Positions 8,881 to 17,084 of a stretch of DNA of 56,954 nucleotides are shown here, in pieces. The stretch spans positions 1 to 56,954 of the forward strand of contig NZ_WPCC01000019.1 of NCBI RefSeq assembly GCF_009741925.1. The letters run 5' to 3'. The notes beneath the pieces are model-generated. The model was not told the origin of the DNA, searched no databases, and was given only the letters and a program-made list of their open reading frames with translations. The DNA comes from Natronomonas sp. CBA1123 (GTDB taxonomy: Archaea > Halobacteriota > Halobacteria > Halobacteriales > Haloarculaceae). Each line of letters starts with the position of its first letter. Within the stretch, counting starts at the first letter, position 1. A program made the position numbers and the translations under genes.

Positions 8881-9260
8881 TCTCCGTTCGGGAAGTCGTC
8901 GATACGGTCGTGGACGTACGCTGCCCACTCGTCGAGCGTCCGGTGCATCAACTCACGGGCCTCGTCGGGCGGCGTCGCCCGGTACTGGTAGACGTGACCG
9001 CCGGAGTCGAGCAGTCGGCGGCGGCGGTCGGCGAGGTCCTTCTCCATGAGCGTCGACAGCCCGCGGTTGACGTTGCTGCGGTCGCGGTCGACGGCGTTGG
9101 CCAGTTCCGCGACCGTGCTGTCGGGGGCGTCGAGCAGTTCCAGATACAGTCGCGCTTCGTGGTCCTGTACGCCGAAAACACACCGGAGCACCTCCTCGAA
9201 GCCCGGTTCGGAATCGAGCATCAAATCGCGGAACCGTGAAGGGTCCGGGTCGGGGTCCAT
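8877..9260 (-). CDS. TrmB-like winged helix-turn-helix transcriptional regulator
   Basis: A 127-residue protein starting MDPDPDPSRFRDLMLDSEP. Residues about 25-95 form a winged helix-turn-helix: GVQDHEARLYLELLDAP, STVAELANAVDRDRSNVNRG, then LSTLMEKDLADRRRR. This resembles TrmB-type haloarchaeal regulators. It lacks the sugar-binding C-terminal domain of full TrmB; a short helical tail (TLDEWAAYVHDRIDDF) may dimerise. An upstream in-frame start (9305) is possible, but the ATG at 9260 fits the family better. It converges with the exporter operon, so regulation of that exporter is a guess from proximity only. Confidence 0.8.
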   Translation of the reverse strand: MDPDPDPSRFRDLMLDSEPGFEEVLRCVFGVQDHEARLYLELLDAPDSTVAELANAVDRDRSNVNRGLSTLMEKDLADRRRRLLDSGGHVYQYRATPPDEARELMHRTLDEWAAYVHDRIDDFPNGD

Positions 9261-9332
9261 GCCCACGGATGGGGAACGCTCGGCGATAAAGCCACCCGAT
9301 ACCAATCGGTAACCCGCTTTCCGAACGCCCAG

Positions 9333-10226
9333 TCAGTCCAGCAGATACGTCAACAGCCCCTTCTGGGCGTGGAGGCGATTCTCGGCTTGGTCCCAGACGA
9401 TGGCCCGGTCGCTCTCCATGACGGCGTCGGTTATCTCCTCGCCGCGGTGGGCGGGCAGACAGTGCATCACTTCCTGGTCGTCGAGTAGGTCCTCGTTGAC
9501 CTGAAAGCCCGCACGCGAGAACGCTTCGAGTTTCTCGGCGCGTTCGGACTCCTCGCCCATGCTCACCCACACGTCGGTGTAGACGATGTCGGCGCCGTCG
9601 ACGGCCGCTTGTGGGTCCGCGACGATTTCGGGGGCGCTGCCGAGTTCCTCGGCGCGTTCCAACACGGCGTCGTCGACACCGTATCCCTCCGGCGTCGCGA
9701 CGACCAAATCGAGGCCGACGATGGCCGCACCCAACACGAACGACTGACAGACGTTGTTGCCGTCGCCGACCCACGCGACTCGGGCGTCGAAACCGTCGAA
9801 GCGCTCCCGAATCGTCAGCAAGTCGGCGAGCGTCTGACAGGGGTGGGCGTCGTCGGTGAGACCGTTGACGACGGGCACCTCGGCGTACTCGCCCAACTCG
9901 ACCACGTCGGCGTGGTCGAAGACGCGCGCCATGATGACGTCGACGTACCGACTGAGCGCTCGGGCGGTGTCCTTGACGGGTTCGCCGTGACCTAGGTGGA
10001 TGTCGTCGGGACCGAGGAAGATGGCGTGGCCGCCCAACTGCGTCGCACCCGTCTCGAAGGATACCCGAGTTCGGGTCGACGGTTTCTCGAATATCATGCC
10101 GAGCGTTTGGCCGTCCATGCCGTCTGCGGTCTTTCCACGGGCGGTCCGCTCCTTGAGGTCGGTCGCCCGCGTCAACACGTCGTCTATCTCCTCGCGGGAG
10201 AGGTCGTCGATGTTCAGGAAGTTCAT
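9333..10226 (-). CDS. argF: Ornithine carbamoyltransferase
   Basis: A 297-residue enzyme that makes citrulline from ornithine and carbamoyl phosphate. Visible motifs are the carbamoyl-phosphate loop STRTR (residues about 50-54), HPCQ for the second substrate site, DVWVSMG and the catalytic HCLPAHRG near the C-terminus. It is the last gene of the nine-gene arginine cluster and overlaps the end of argE by 4 bases (ATGA), which implies translational coupling. Length and motifs are normal for the family. Confidence 0.97.
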   Translation of the reverse strand: MNFLNIDDLSREEIDDVLTRATDLKERTARGKTADGMDGQTLGMIFEKPSTRTRVSFETGATQLGGHAIFLGPDDIHLGHGEPVKDTARALSRYVDVIMARVFDHADVVELGEYAEVPVVNGLTDDAHPCQTLADLLTIRERFDGFDARVAWVGDGNNVCQSFVLGAAIVGLDLVVATPEGYGVDDAVLERAEELGSAPEIVADPQAAVDGADIVYTDVWVSMGEESERAEKLEAFSRAGFQVNEDLLDDQEVMHCLPAHRGEEITDAVMESDRAIVWDQAENRLHAQKGLLTYLLD

Positions 10227-11296
10227 TGCAGGTCCTCCGCGACGGCTTCCAGGACCGCCGTCGCACGGTCGAGTTCGCGTAACTCGAGGTGTTCGTCGGG
10301 CGCGTGGTCGAGGTCCGAATCACCGGGACCGTACGTCGCCATCGGGCAGTCCCACGCCCCAGCGAAGATGTTCATGTCGGCGGTGCCGGTCTTCCGGAGC
10401 AGGCGGGGGTCACCGCCGGCCTCGCGGATGGCGACGCGGAAGGCCCGGCCCACTTCGGTCCGGGGACTCTGCATCGTCGGTTCGACCGCGTCCTTCCAGT
10501 TGACGGTGCCGGCACCCGACAGTTCGGCGTCGGCCAGCTCCCGGACCTCGTCGGTCGAGTACGACGGCGGAACGCGCAGTTGGGCGTCCAGCGTCGTCTC
10601 GACGGCGAGGCCGTCGTCGCTGGTTCCGCCCTCGATTTCCACCGGCTTGGGCGTCACGCGCTCGAAGACGGGGTCGTACTCGTCGCCGCCGAAGGTGTCC
10701 TCGACGGCCGACCACCACGCGATGGCGTCCTGAATCGCGTTGTTCTCCGGGCGGGAGGTGTGGCCGGACTCGGAGGTGGCGACGTAGGTGCCCTGCAGGA
10801 TGCCGCGGTAGCCGAGCGTGATGCCGTCCCAGCCGGAGGGTTCGCCGTTGACGACCGCCTCGGGCGCCTCGCGGTCTTCGATAAGGTGACGCGCGCCGCG
10901 GGAGTCGACCTCCTCGCCGACGACGCCGACGAAGGAGACGCCGGTTCGGACGGCGGCGACCGCAAGCGCAGTCAGCGGCCCCTTGGCGTCGACGGAGCCA
11001 CGACCCCACAACTCGGGGCCGTTTTCGCCGTCCTCGACTCGGACCGGGATATCGCCCGGTACCGTGTCGATGTGGGACGTATAGAGAACGCTGTCGTCGG
11101 CCGGTGCTCGGACGTTGCCCACCTCGTCGATGAACACCTCGCGGTCGTGTTCCTCGAAGAATTCGGCGAGTGCCTCGGCACACTCCGCTTCCTCGGGGGT
11201 CGGGGAGGGGATGGAGACGAGCGTCTCCAAGAGGTCGCGTGCCTCCTCGTCGGCGGCGATGGCGTCGCCGTCGGTGTTGGCGGCAGCGTCGCTCAT
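10223..11296 (-). CDS. lysK: [LysW]-ornithine/[LysW]-lysine hydrolase (ArgE/LysK)
   Basis: A 357-residue M20-family metallopeptidase-like amidohydrolase that releases ornithine (and perhaps lysine) from the LysW carrier. Metal and catalytic motifs are visible: [10 protein letters not shown] (His, Asp), [10 protein letters not shown] (bridging Asp), [11 protein letters not shown] (catalytic Glu pair) and a terminal DEHLEL histidine. Its place between argD and argF, with 4-base overlaps on both sides, fits the deprotection step before ArgF. Specificity for arginine alone or both pathways cannot be read from the sequence. Confidence 0.93.
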   Translation of the reverse strand: MSDAAANTDGDAIAADEEARDLLETLVSIPSPTPEEAECAEALAEFFEEHDREVFIDEVGNVRAPADDSVLYTSHIDTVPGDIPVRVEDGENGPELWGRGSVDAKGPLTALAVAAVRTGVSFVGVVGEEVDSRGARHLIEDREAPEAVVNGEPSGWDGITLGYRGILQGTYVATSESGHTSRPENNAIQDAIAWWSAVEDTFGGDEYDPVFERVTPKPVEIEGGTSDDGLAVETTLDAQLRVPPSYSTDEVRELADAELSGAGTVNWKDAVEPTMQSPRTEVGRAFRVAIREAGGDPRLLRKTGTADMNIFAGAWDCPMATYGPGDSDLDHAPDEHLELRELDRATAVLEAVAEDLQ

Positions 11297-12420
11297 GCGA
11301 TGATGTCCTCCAGCGCCTCGACCACCCTGTCGGCGTGCTCGCGCTCGATGGTCAGCGGCGGCAGGAGGCGAACGACGCTGCGGCCGGCCGGTAACGCGAG
11401 GATGCTGTGGTCCAGCGCGAGGTCACGCAGGATGGGGTTGGCCCCCCGTTTCACCTCGACGCCGACCATCAGGCCGTTGCCGCGGACTTCGCGAACCTCC
11501 TCGCCGATTGCGGCGTCGAGTTCGTCGGTGAGGTACGAACCGATTTCGGCGGCGTGAGCGGGGATTTCCTCGCGTTCGATGACGTCGAGTGTCGCACCCG
11601 CCGCCGCCGACACCACCGGGCCGCCGGAGAACGTCGACCCGTGGTTGCCGCAGTCCTCGGCAATCCAGTCGCGAACGAGCGTCGCGCCGATGGGGAGGCC
11701 GCTGCCGAGGCCCTTCGCCGTCGTCACCACGTCGGGGACGACGCCGTGGTCGTCGGCGGCCCACAGCGACCCGGTCCGGCCGAGACCGGTCTGAATCTCG
11801 TCGAGAATCATCGCCGCGCCGGCCGCCTCGGTTTCCTCCCGAACCGTCTGCAGGTACGCCGTCGAGGCAGGGTTGATGCCGCCCTCGCCCTGCAGCGGTT
11901 CGACGATGACCGCCGCGGTCTCCTCGTCGACGGCTTCGGCAATCGCCTCGCCGTCACCGTAGGGAACGAACTCGAAATCGCCGGCCAGTGGGCCGAAGCC
12001 GTCCTTGTACTCGTCTTTCCACGTCGCGGCGAGCGACCCCATCGTCCGACCGTGGAAGCCCTGCATCGTCGCGACGACTTTCGAGCGCCCGGTAGCGTGT
12101 CGGGAGAACTTCAGCGCGGCCTCGTTGGCCTCGGTCCCCGAGTTACAGAGCCAGACGTTGTCGATATCGCCCGGCGCGACCTCGGCCAACTGCTCGTACA
12201 GCGCCGTTCGCGGGGCGTTGGGGTAGGAAGCCTGTACGTACATCAGCCGCTCTATCTGGTCGGTCGCGGCCTCGACGACGTCCGGGTGGCAGTGGCCGAC
12301 CGGCGTACAGGCGTAACTCGCGCCGAAGTCCAGGTACTCGGTTCCGTTCGTGTCGTAGAGGTGAACCCCCTCGCCACGGTCGATTTCGATGGGTTTCTCG
12401 GAAAAGACGAATCCGCTCAT
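11293..12420 (-). CDS. argD: [LysW]-glutamate/aminoadipate semialdehyde aminotransferase (ArgD/LysJ)
   Basis: A 375-residue class III PLP aminotransferase acting on the LysW-bound semialdehyde. Motifs are FGASYACTPVGHCHP near the N-terminus, NSGTEANEAALK (phosphate cup), GFHGRTMGSL, DEIQTGLGRTG (PLP-pyridine Asp) and TTAKGLGSGLPIGA with the Schiff-base lysine. It starts 15 bases after the argB stop and overlaps argE by 4 bases. All residues expected for an acetylornithine-type aminotransferase are present. Confidence 0.95.
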   Translation of the reverse strand: MSGFVFSEKPIEIDRGEGVHLYDTNGTEYLDFGASYACTPVGHCHPDVVEAATDQIERLMYVQASYPNAPRTALYEQLAEVAPGDIDNVWLCNSGTEANEAALKFSRHATGRSKVVATMQGFHGRTMGSLAATWKDEYKDGFGPLAGDFEFVPYGDGEAIAEAVDEETAAVIVEPLQGEGGINPASTAYLQTVREETEAAGAAMILDEIQTGLGRTGSLWAADDHGVVPDVVTTAKGLGSGLPIGATLVRDWIAEDCGNHGSTFSGGPVVSAAAGATLDVIEREEIPAHAAEIGSYLTDELDAAIGEEVREVRGNGLMVGVEVKRGANPILRDLALDHSILALPAGRSVVRLLPPLTIEREHADRVVEALEDIIA

Positions 12421-12435
12421 TGTTCTAATCAGGTG

Positions 12436-13256
12436 TCATTCCAGCGCGCTCGGGTAGACGTGCGTGCCGCCACCCGAAAGCGCCGACTGGATGGGGTTCT
12501 CGGCGTTGGCGCTGGCGACGACGACTTCGCTCGCGCCGCCCTCCAGAGCCTCCGTCGCCGCCATGACCTTCCGGCCCATGAACCCCTCGGCGGCGGCTTT
12601 CAGTTCCTCGTACTCGTCGGGCGTCTCGACGGACTCGATGAGCGTCGAGGCGTCCTCGGGGTCGCGATACACGCCCTCCACGTCGGTCAGCGAGACGAGC
12701 GTCCCGCCGAGCTCGGCCGCGGTCGCCGCCGACGCACGGTCGGCGTCGGTGTTGACCGCCACGCCGTCGTCCGCAAGCATCGGCGGCGAGGCCACCGGCG
12801 TGTAGCCGTCTTCGAGGAGCGTCGACAACAGGTCACCGTTGACTTCCTCGATTTTCCCGGAGTGTCGCCGCGGCGAATCTTCTTCTTGCCGTCTTCGACG
12901 ACGCGGACGGCGGATTTCCGTGGACCGTACAGCAGTTTCCCGTCGACGCCGGAGAGGCCGACCGCGTCGACGCCGTGGTTCTGCAGGCCGGTGACGAGGT
13001 CGGTGTTGACGAGGCCCGACATCGCCATCTTGAACACGTCCATCGTCTCCTCGTCGGTGAAGCGGCCGACGACGCCGCTCGGCGTCTCGACGTATTCGGG
13101 TTCGATACCCATCTTCTCGAGGGCGTCGTCGACGGCGGTCGACCCGCCGTGGACGACGGCCACGTCGGTACCGTCCTCGCGGACGGCGGCGATATCGGCG
13201 AGTGCGCCCTCCGGTTCGACGGCACGGGCGCCGCCGATTTTGACGACGACGGTCAT
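12436..13256 (-). CDS. argB: [LysW]-glutamate/aminoadipate kinase (ArgB/LysZ), frameshifted
   Basis: Amino-acid kinase family enzyme that phosphorylates the LysW-bound glutamate or aminoadipate. The N-terminal half reads MTVVVKIGGARAVEP... through VVHGGSTAVDDALEKMG to KKKIRRGD. The C-terminal half, in another frame, reads from SGKIEEVNGDLL through NTDADRASAATAAELGG to the end. Joining them needs one extra base near 12862-12864, which would turn GTGTCG into GTGGTCG and restore RRGDHSGKIEEVNG. The repaired protein is about 273 residues, normal for the family. Because all neighbouring pathway genes are intact, I infer a one-base deletion error rather than loss of function. Confidence 0.9.
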
Positions 13257-14294
13257 CTACGGCGCTCCCACGGGGTGCATCCCCGTGAACTCCAGTCCGG
13301 CCGTCTCCTCGAGTCCGAGGGCGATGTTGGCCGCGTGGACCGCCTGTCCCGCCGACCCCTTCATCATGTTGTCGATGGCCGAGAAGACGACGAGGCGTTT
13401 GTTTCGGGGGTCGACCTCGAAGCCGACCTCAGCGAAGTTCGAGCCAGCGACCGCCTTCGGTTCGGGGTATCGGTACACCCCGGAGCCGCCAGCGACCAGC
13501 CGGACGAACGGTTCCTCCTCGTAGCTACCGCGGTAGGCCTGCCAGAGGTCGCCCTTCGAGACCGGGCCATTGGGGTAGACGTGACAGGTCGCGGAGGCAC
13601 CGCGGGTCATGTCGACCGCGTGGGCGGTGAAGGAGACCTGCGTACCGAGGTACTCCTCGATTTCGGCCTCGTGGCGATGACCCGTGGGGGCGTAGGGCCG
13701 GACGACGCCGGACCGTTCGGCGTGCGAAGAGGCTTCCCCGCCGCCGGCGCCACCCTCCGAGGAGCCGACCTTCACGTCGACGACGATTTGCTCGTCGCCG
13801 GAGAGGATGTCGGCGTCGAACAGCGGCTTGAGGCCGAGGATGGCGGCCGTCGCGTTACAGCCGCCCGACGCGATGAGGTCCGCGCCGGCGAGGTTCTCGC
13901 GGTTGAGTTCCGGAAGGGCGTACTCGGATTCCGAAAGCAGTTCGGGTCGGTCGTGGCCGTCGTACCACTCGTCGTACTGTTCCTCGCGATTCAGTCGGAA
14001 GTCCGCGCTCAAGTCGACGACGGTGTCGGCGGCCTCCCGGAAGGCGTCGATGTGGTCCATCGTGACGCCGTGGGGCGTGCACGCGAAGAGCACGTCGACG
14101 GAGTCGAGTTCCTCGGGGCTGGAAAATCGGAGACTCATCCCCCGGAGGTTCGGGTGGACCGAACCGACGGTCTTGTTCTCGTAACTCCGAGAGGTGGCCT
14201 GGGCCACCTCGAATTCGGGGTGACCGTCGAGGAGTCGAAGGAGTTCGCCGCCGGTGAAGCCACTGGCCCCGACGACCGAGGCGGTGTAGCTCAT
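13257..14294 (-). CDS. argC: [LysW]-glutamyl/aminoadipyl phosphate reductase (ArgC/LysY)
   Basis: A 345-residue NADPH-dependent reductase. The N-terminal Rossmann motif VVGASGFTGGELLRLL, the catalytic cysteine region IASGGCNATAAILGLKPL and the substrate loop KVGSSEGGAGGGEAS identify the ArgC/LysY family. It reduces the phosphorylated LysW-bound intermediate made by ArgB. Its first codon overlaps the lysX stop (4 bases) and its stop abuts the argB start. Confidence 0.95.
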   Translation of the reverse strand: MSYTASVVGASGFTGGELLRLLDGHPEFEVAQATSRSYENKTVGSVHPNLRGMSLRFSSPEELDSVDVLFACTPHGVTMDHIDAFREAADTVVDLSADFRLNREEQYDEWYDGHDRPELLSESEYALPELNRENLAGADLIASGGCNATAAILGLKPLFDADILSGDEQIVVDVKVGSSEGGAGGGEASSHAERSGVVRPYAPTGHRHEAEIEEYLGTQVSFTAHAVDMTRGASATCHVYPNGPVSKGDLWQAYRGSYEEEPFVRLVAGGSGVYRYPEPKAVAGSNFAEVGFEVDPRNKRLVVFSAIDNMMKGSAGQAVHAANIALGLEETAGLEFTGMHPVGAP

Positions 14295-15154
14295 GCGGTC
14301 ACCTCGACGCCCTGTACCTTCGCCTCCAGCCAGTCGACGACCGTTCCGGGCACGTCCACGTCGCTGACCTCGTTGAGCGCCTTGAACTCGACGGTGTGGT
14401 TGACCTCGTGGACGGTGTAGGAGTCACCGGTCTCCATGAGGTCGACGCCGAGCAAGCCGCCGCCGACGGCATCGGAGGCGCGTTCGACGAGGTCGGTCAT
14501 CTCCTCGGTGACCTCGATGGGTTCGGTCTCGGCCCCCCGGGCGGCGTTGGTGAGCCAGTGGTCCGAGGAGCGAGCCATCGCCGCGACGGGTTCGCCGTCG
14601 GTGGCGACGACGCGGATGTCACGGCCCGGCTTCTCGACGAACTCCTGGATGTAGAACACCTTGTGTTCGTAGTGGCCGAGGGTCTCTTTGTGTTCGAGGA
14701 TGGCCTCGGCGGCGTCGCGGGAGTCGATTTTCGCCATCAGCCGGCCCCACGACCCGACGACGGGTTTCAGCACGCAGGGGTAGCCGAAGTGCTCGATTGA
14801 CTCCATGGCGGACTCCTTGGTGAACGCCACCTCGGTGGCGGGCGTCGGCACGTCCGCGTTCGCGAGGACGAGGCTGTTCCGTGCTTTGTCGGCGCAGATG
14901 GCCGCCGTCTCCGGTTCGTTGACGACCGGAATCCCGTAGGAATCGACGAATCGGGTGATGTAGCGCGACCGACTGGTCGCGAGACAGCGGTCGACCACGA
15001 TGTCGACGTCGTCGAAGACCTCCGGAACGTCGTGGACGCTGAAACGCTCCTTGCGGACGTCGATTTTCGTCACCTCGTGGCCACGGTCGCGGAGCTCGCT
15101 GAGCAGGAGCTTCTCGTCGCGACGGATGCGCGAGTAGAGGATGCCGACGTTCAC
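14291..15154 (-). CDS. lysX: LysW ligase (glutamate/aminoadipate-LysW ligase LysX/ArgX)
   Basis: A 287-residue RimK-type ATP-grasp ligase that attaches the alpha-amino group of glutamate (or aminoadipate) to the C-terminal glutamate of LysW. ATP-grasp features include GYPCVLKPVVGSWGRLMAKI, IQEFVEKPGRDIRV and the metal-binding LLGVDLMETGDSYTVHEVNHTVEF. The start is a GTG at 15154 giving (M)NVGILYSRIRRDEK. It is separated from lysW by a 113-base spacer with repeats and overlaps argC by 4 bases. Whether it is the ArgX or bifunctional type is not certain from motifs alone. Confidence 0.93.
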   Translation of the reverse strand: MNVGILYSRIRRDEKLLLSELRDRGHEVTKIDVRKERFSVHDVPEVFDDVDIVVDRCLATSRSRYITRFVDSYGIPVVNEPETAAICADKARNSLVLANADVPTPATEVAFTKESAMESIEHFGYPCVLKPVVGSWGRLMAKIDSRDAAEAILEHKETLGHYEHKVFYIQEFVEKPGRDIRVVATDGEPVAAMARSSDHWLTNAARGAETEPIEVTEEMTDLVERASDAVGGGLLGVDLMETGDSYTVHEVNHTVEFKALNEVSDVDVPGTVVDWLEAKVQGVEVTA

Positions 15155-15267
15155 GAACCGCCACCTCGTGACGGTTCGTGAGCTCGAAGCGCCGAAGGTG
15201 ATTCGGCGTTCATCGGCGAACCTCCTCGCTGGCCTTCGTACGGCTAGCTACGCCGACGTACATCGCC
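15155..15267. repeat. Intergenic spacer with short inverted repeats between lysW and lysX
   Basis: The spacer contains GAACCGCCA and a second GGTTCGTGAGCTCGAA stretch forming imperfect inverted repeats with neighbouring sequence (for example CACGAACCG at 15152 and CGGTTCGTG at 15173). No open reading frame of interest is present. In a co-directional operon such a hairpin could attenuate or stabilise the downstream lysX message, but that is inference. Confidence 0.4.
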
Positions 15268-15432
15268 TTACTCCCCCCAGTCCTCTTCCAGTTCGGGTGC
15301 CGTCTCCAGCTCGACGGGGTCGTCTCCGACCACTTCGAGTTCGGCACCGCAGGTCGCACAGTCGACGATTTCTCCGACTTCGAGGTCGTCGTGCAGGTCC
15401 AGTTCGGCCCCGCACTCGGGACATTCTGCCAT
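15268..15432 (-). CDS. lysW: LysW amino-group carrier protein
   Basis: A 54-residue protein beginning MAECPECGAELDLHDDLEVG, with four cysteines (CPECG and CATCG) forming a zinc ribbon, and ending in EEDWGE. The EDWGE tail is the signature of LysW; its terminal glutamate is the attachment point for the amino-acid intermediates handled by LysX, ArgB, ArgC, ArgD and ArgE. The stop is TAA at 15268-15270. A TATA-like box on the minus strand at 15460-15466 lies about 31 bases upstream, so lysW probably starts its own transcript. Identity is certain from the zinc ribbon plus tail. Confidence 0.97.
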   Translation of the reverse strand: MAECPECGAELDLHDDLEVGEIVDCATCGAELEVVGDDPVELETAPELEEDWGE

Positions 15433-15448
15433 TGTGCCCGATACTCGT

Positions 15449-15470
15449 CGCTATATTCACTTAAAGGCTT
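15449..15470 (-). promoter_or_regulatory. lysW promoter (TATA-like box)
   Basis: On the minus strand the sequence GCCTTTAAGTGAATATAG lies about 23-36 bases before the lysW ATG. The CTTTAAG core at 15460-15466 is at the spacing expected for a haloarchaeal leaderless promoter. A second AT-rich element (GTATAGTATAAC near 15481-15492) lies further upstream and could belong to a promoter in the opposite direction. Confidence 0.55.
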
Positions 15471-15625
15471 CGAACTTGTCAGTATAGTATAACAACGCGT
15501 ACCGGCCGCTATGCGGGAAAATGAGGCGTTTGAAGCGTTCGAGTGACGTTGCGTGTCAGTTTTGTGGTAGTATGTCCCCGGCCGGGGACGGCGGGGGTCG
15601 ACGCGGGGGGACGGACCGCCGTCGT

Positions 15626-17080
15626 TCAGACACGGCGGGTCACCTCCTCACGGCGCCGTTCGGCTGCCTCGGCCACCGCTTCTCGGCGGGCTTCCAGCGC
15701 CTCGTCGTCGACCTCGACGGCCGTCACCGCCCGGTCGAGCGCGCCGGATACCGCTTCGGGTGCCGGGCCGCCGAAGGAGTCGCGGGAGGCGACGCTTTCC
15801 TCGGGGTCAAGTGCGGCCTCGACCGACTCGCGGTCGACGCGCGCCTCGAGCGGTTCGCCGAGTACCTCCCGTGCCGCCGCATCGAGGGCCTCGTAATCCG
15901 ACCCCGATTCGGCGGCGAGCGCCACCATCTCGTGGGCGGTGCGGAACGGCACACCGTGCATCGCCAGTAGGTCGGCGACGCCGGTGGCCGTCGCAAAGCC
16001 CTCGCCTGCGGCGTCGGCGAGCGTCTCGGCGGGCCACTCGGCGGTCGCAACCGCGCCGGCAGCTACCTCGGTTGCCTCCCTGACGGCGTCGACGGCATCG
16101 AAGGCGTGGTTGTGGGCGCGCTGAAGGTCGCGGTTGTACGCCCGCGGCAGCCCCTTCAGTATCGTCAACAGGGCGTTCAACCCCGCCGATGCATCGCCGG
16201 AGGCCCCCCGGACCAACTCCATCGTGTCGGGATTCTTCTTTTGGGGCATAATCGAGGAAGTCGAGGAGTAGTCGTCCGAGAGGTCGACGAACCCCTTGTT
16301 GGAGAACACGACGAGGTCCTCGGCCAGCCCCGACAGCGTCGTCGACAGCGCCGCGACCGCAGCGGTCGTCTCGACGAGGAAGTCCCGCGCGGAAGCGGCG
16401 TCCATCGAGTTTTCGAGAACCGACTCGAAGCCGAGCAACTCGGCGACTCGCTCGCGGTCGATATCGAAGGGCGTCCCCGCGAAGGCGGCCGCCCCAAGCG
16501 GCGAGCGGTCGATGCGGTCGTAGGCGTCGAGCAGTCGTTCGGTGTCGCGGGCCAGCGCCGATTCGTAGGACAGCAGGTAGTGACCGACCGTCGTCGGTTG
16601 GGCGGGTTGGAGATGCGTAAAGCCCGGCATCACCGTCTCGGTGTGGTCGGCGGCGAGTTCGGTCAGCACCTCTCGGGTCTCGATGACTGTCGCGACGGTC
16701 GCCAACACGTCCTCGCGCAGGCGATAGCGGATGCAGGTCGCCACCTCGTCGTTGCGCGAGCGGGCGGTATGCATCCGGCCGCCGCGCTCGCCGACGTGCT
16801 CGATGACGGCCGTCTCGATTGCGGCGTGAACGTCCTCGCCGTCGGGTAGGGCGTCGTGGCCCGCCGCCTCCACGTCGTCGAGCGCCTCGAGGATGGCCGC
16901 GGCGTCGTCGCCGTCGATGATGCCCTGTTCGTCGAGCATCACGACGTGGGCGCGGTCGACGGCGAGGTCCGCCTCGAAGATGCGTTCGTCGGCCGCGAGA
17001 CTCGAGAGGAACCCGCGGGCGGGGCCGCCGCTGAAGCGCTCGCGGCGGACGACATCGTCGCTACCGTCCTCTTCGCTCAT
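15626..17080 (-). CDS. argH: Argininosuccinate lyase
   Basis: A 484-residue fumarase/aspartase superfamily enzyme that splits argininosuccinate into arginine and fumarate. Motifs are SRNDEVATCIRYRL, TVMPGFTHLQPAQPTTVGHYLL (catalytic His), SPLGAAAFAGTPFDIDRE and the superfamily signature SSIMPQKKNPDTMELVRG. The open frame extends 37 codons upstream into argG, but the ATG at 17080 gives MSEEDGSDDVVRRERFSGGP, the usual N-terminus, with 4 bases after the argG stop. Operon partner of argG. Confidence 0.96.
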   Translation of the reverse strand: MSEEDGSDDVVRRERFSGGPARGFLSSLAADERIFEADLAVDRAHVVMLDEQGIIDGDDAAAILEALDDVEAAGHDALPDGEDVHAAIETAVIEHVGERGGRMHTARSRNDEVATCIRYRLREDVLATVATVIETREVLTELAADHTETVMPGFTHLQPAQPTTVGHYLLSYESALARDTERLLDAYDRIDRSPLGAAAFAGTPFDIDRERVAELLGFESVLENSMDAASARDFLVETTAAVAALSTTLSGLAEDLVVFSNKGFVDLSDDYSSTSSIMPQKKNPDTMELVRGASGDASAGLNALLTILKGLPRAYNRDLQRAHNHAFDAVDAVREATEVAAGAVATAEWPAETLADAAGEGFATATGVADLLAMHGVPFRTAHEMVALAAESGSDYEALDAAAREVLGEPLEARVDRESVEAALDPEESVASRDSFGGPAPEAVSGALDRAVTAVEVDDEALEARREAVAEAAERRREEVTRRV

Positions 17081-17084
17081 GTGG

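Noticed and set aside
12975-14420. Long plus-strand open frame (481 codons) opposite argB, argC and lysX
   Set aside because: It is the antisense shadow of high-GC genes with strong family motifs; its own product has no recognisable domain and its third-position bias is inverted.
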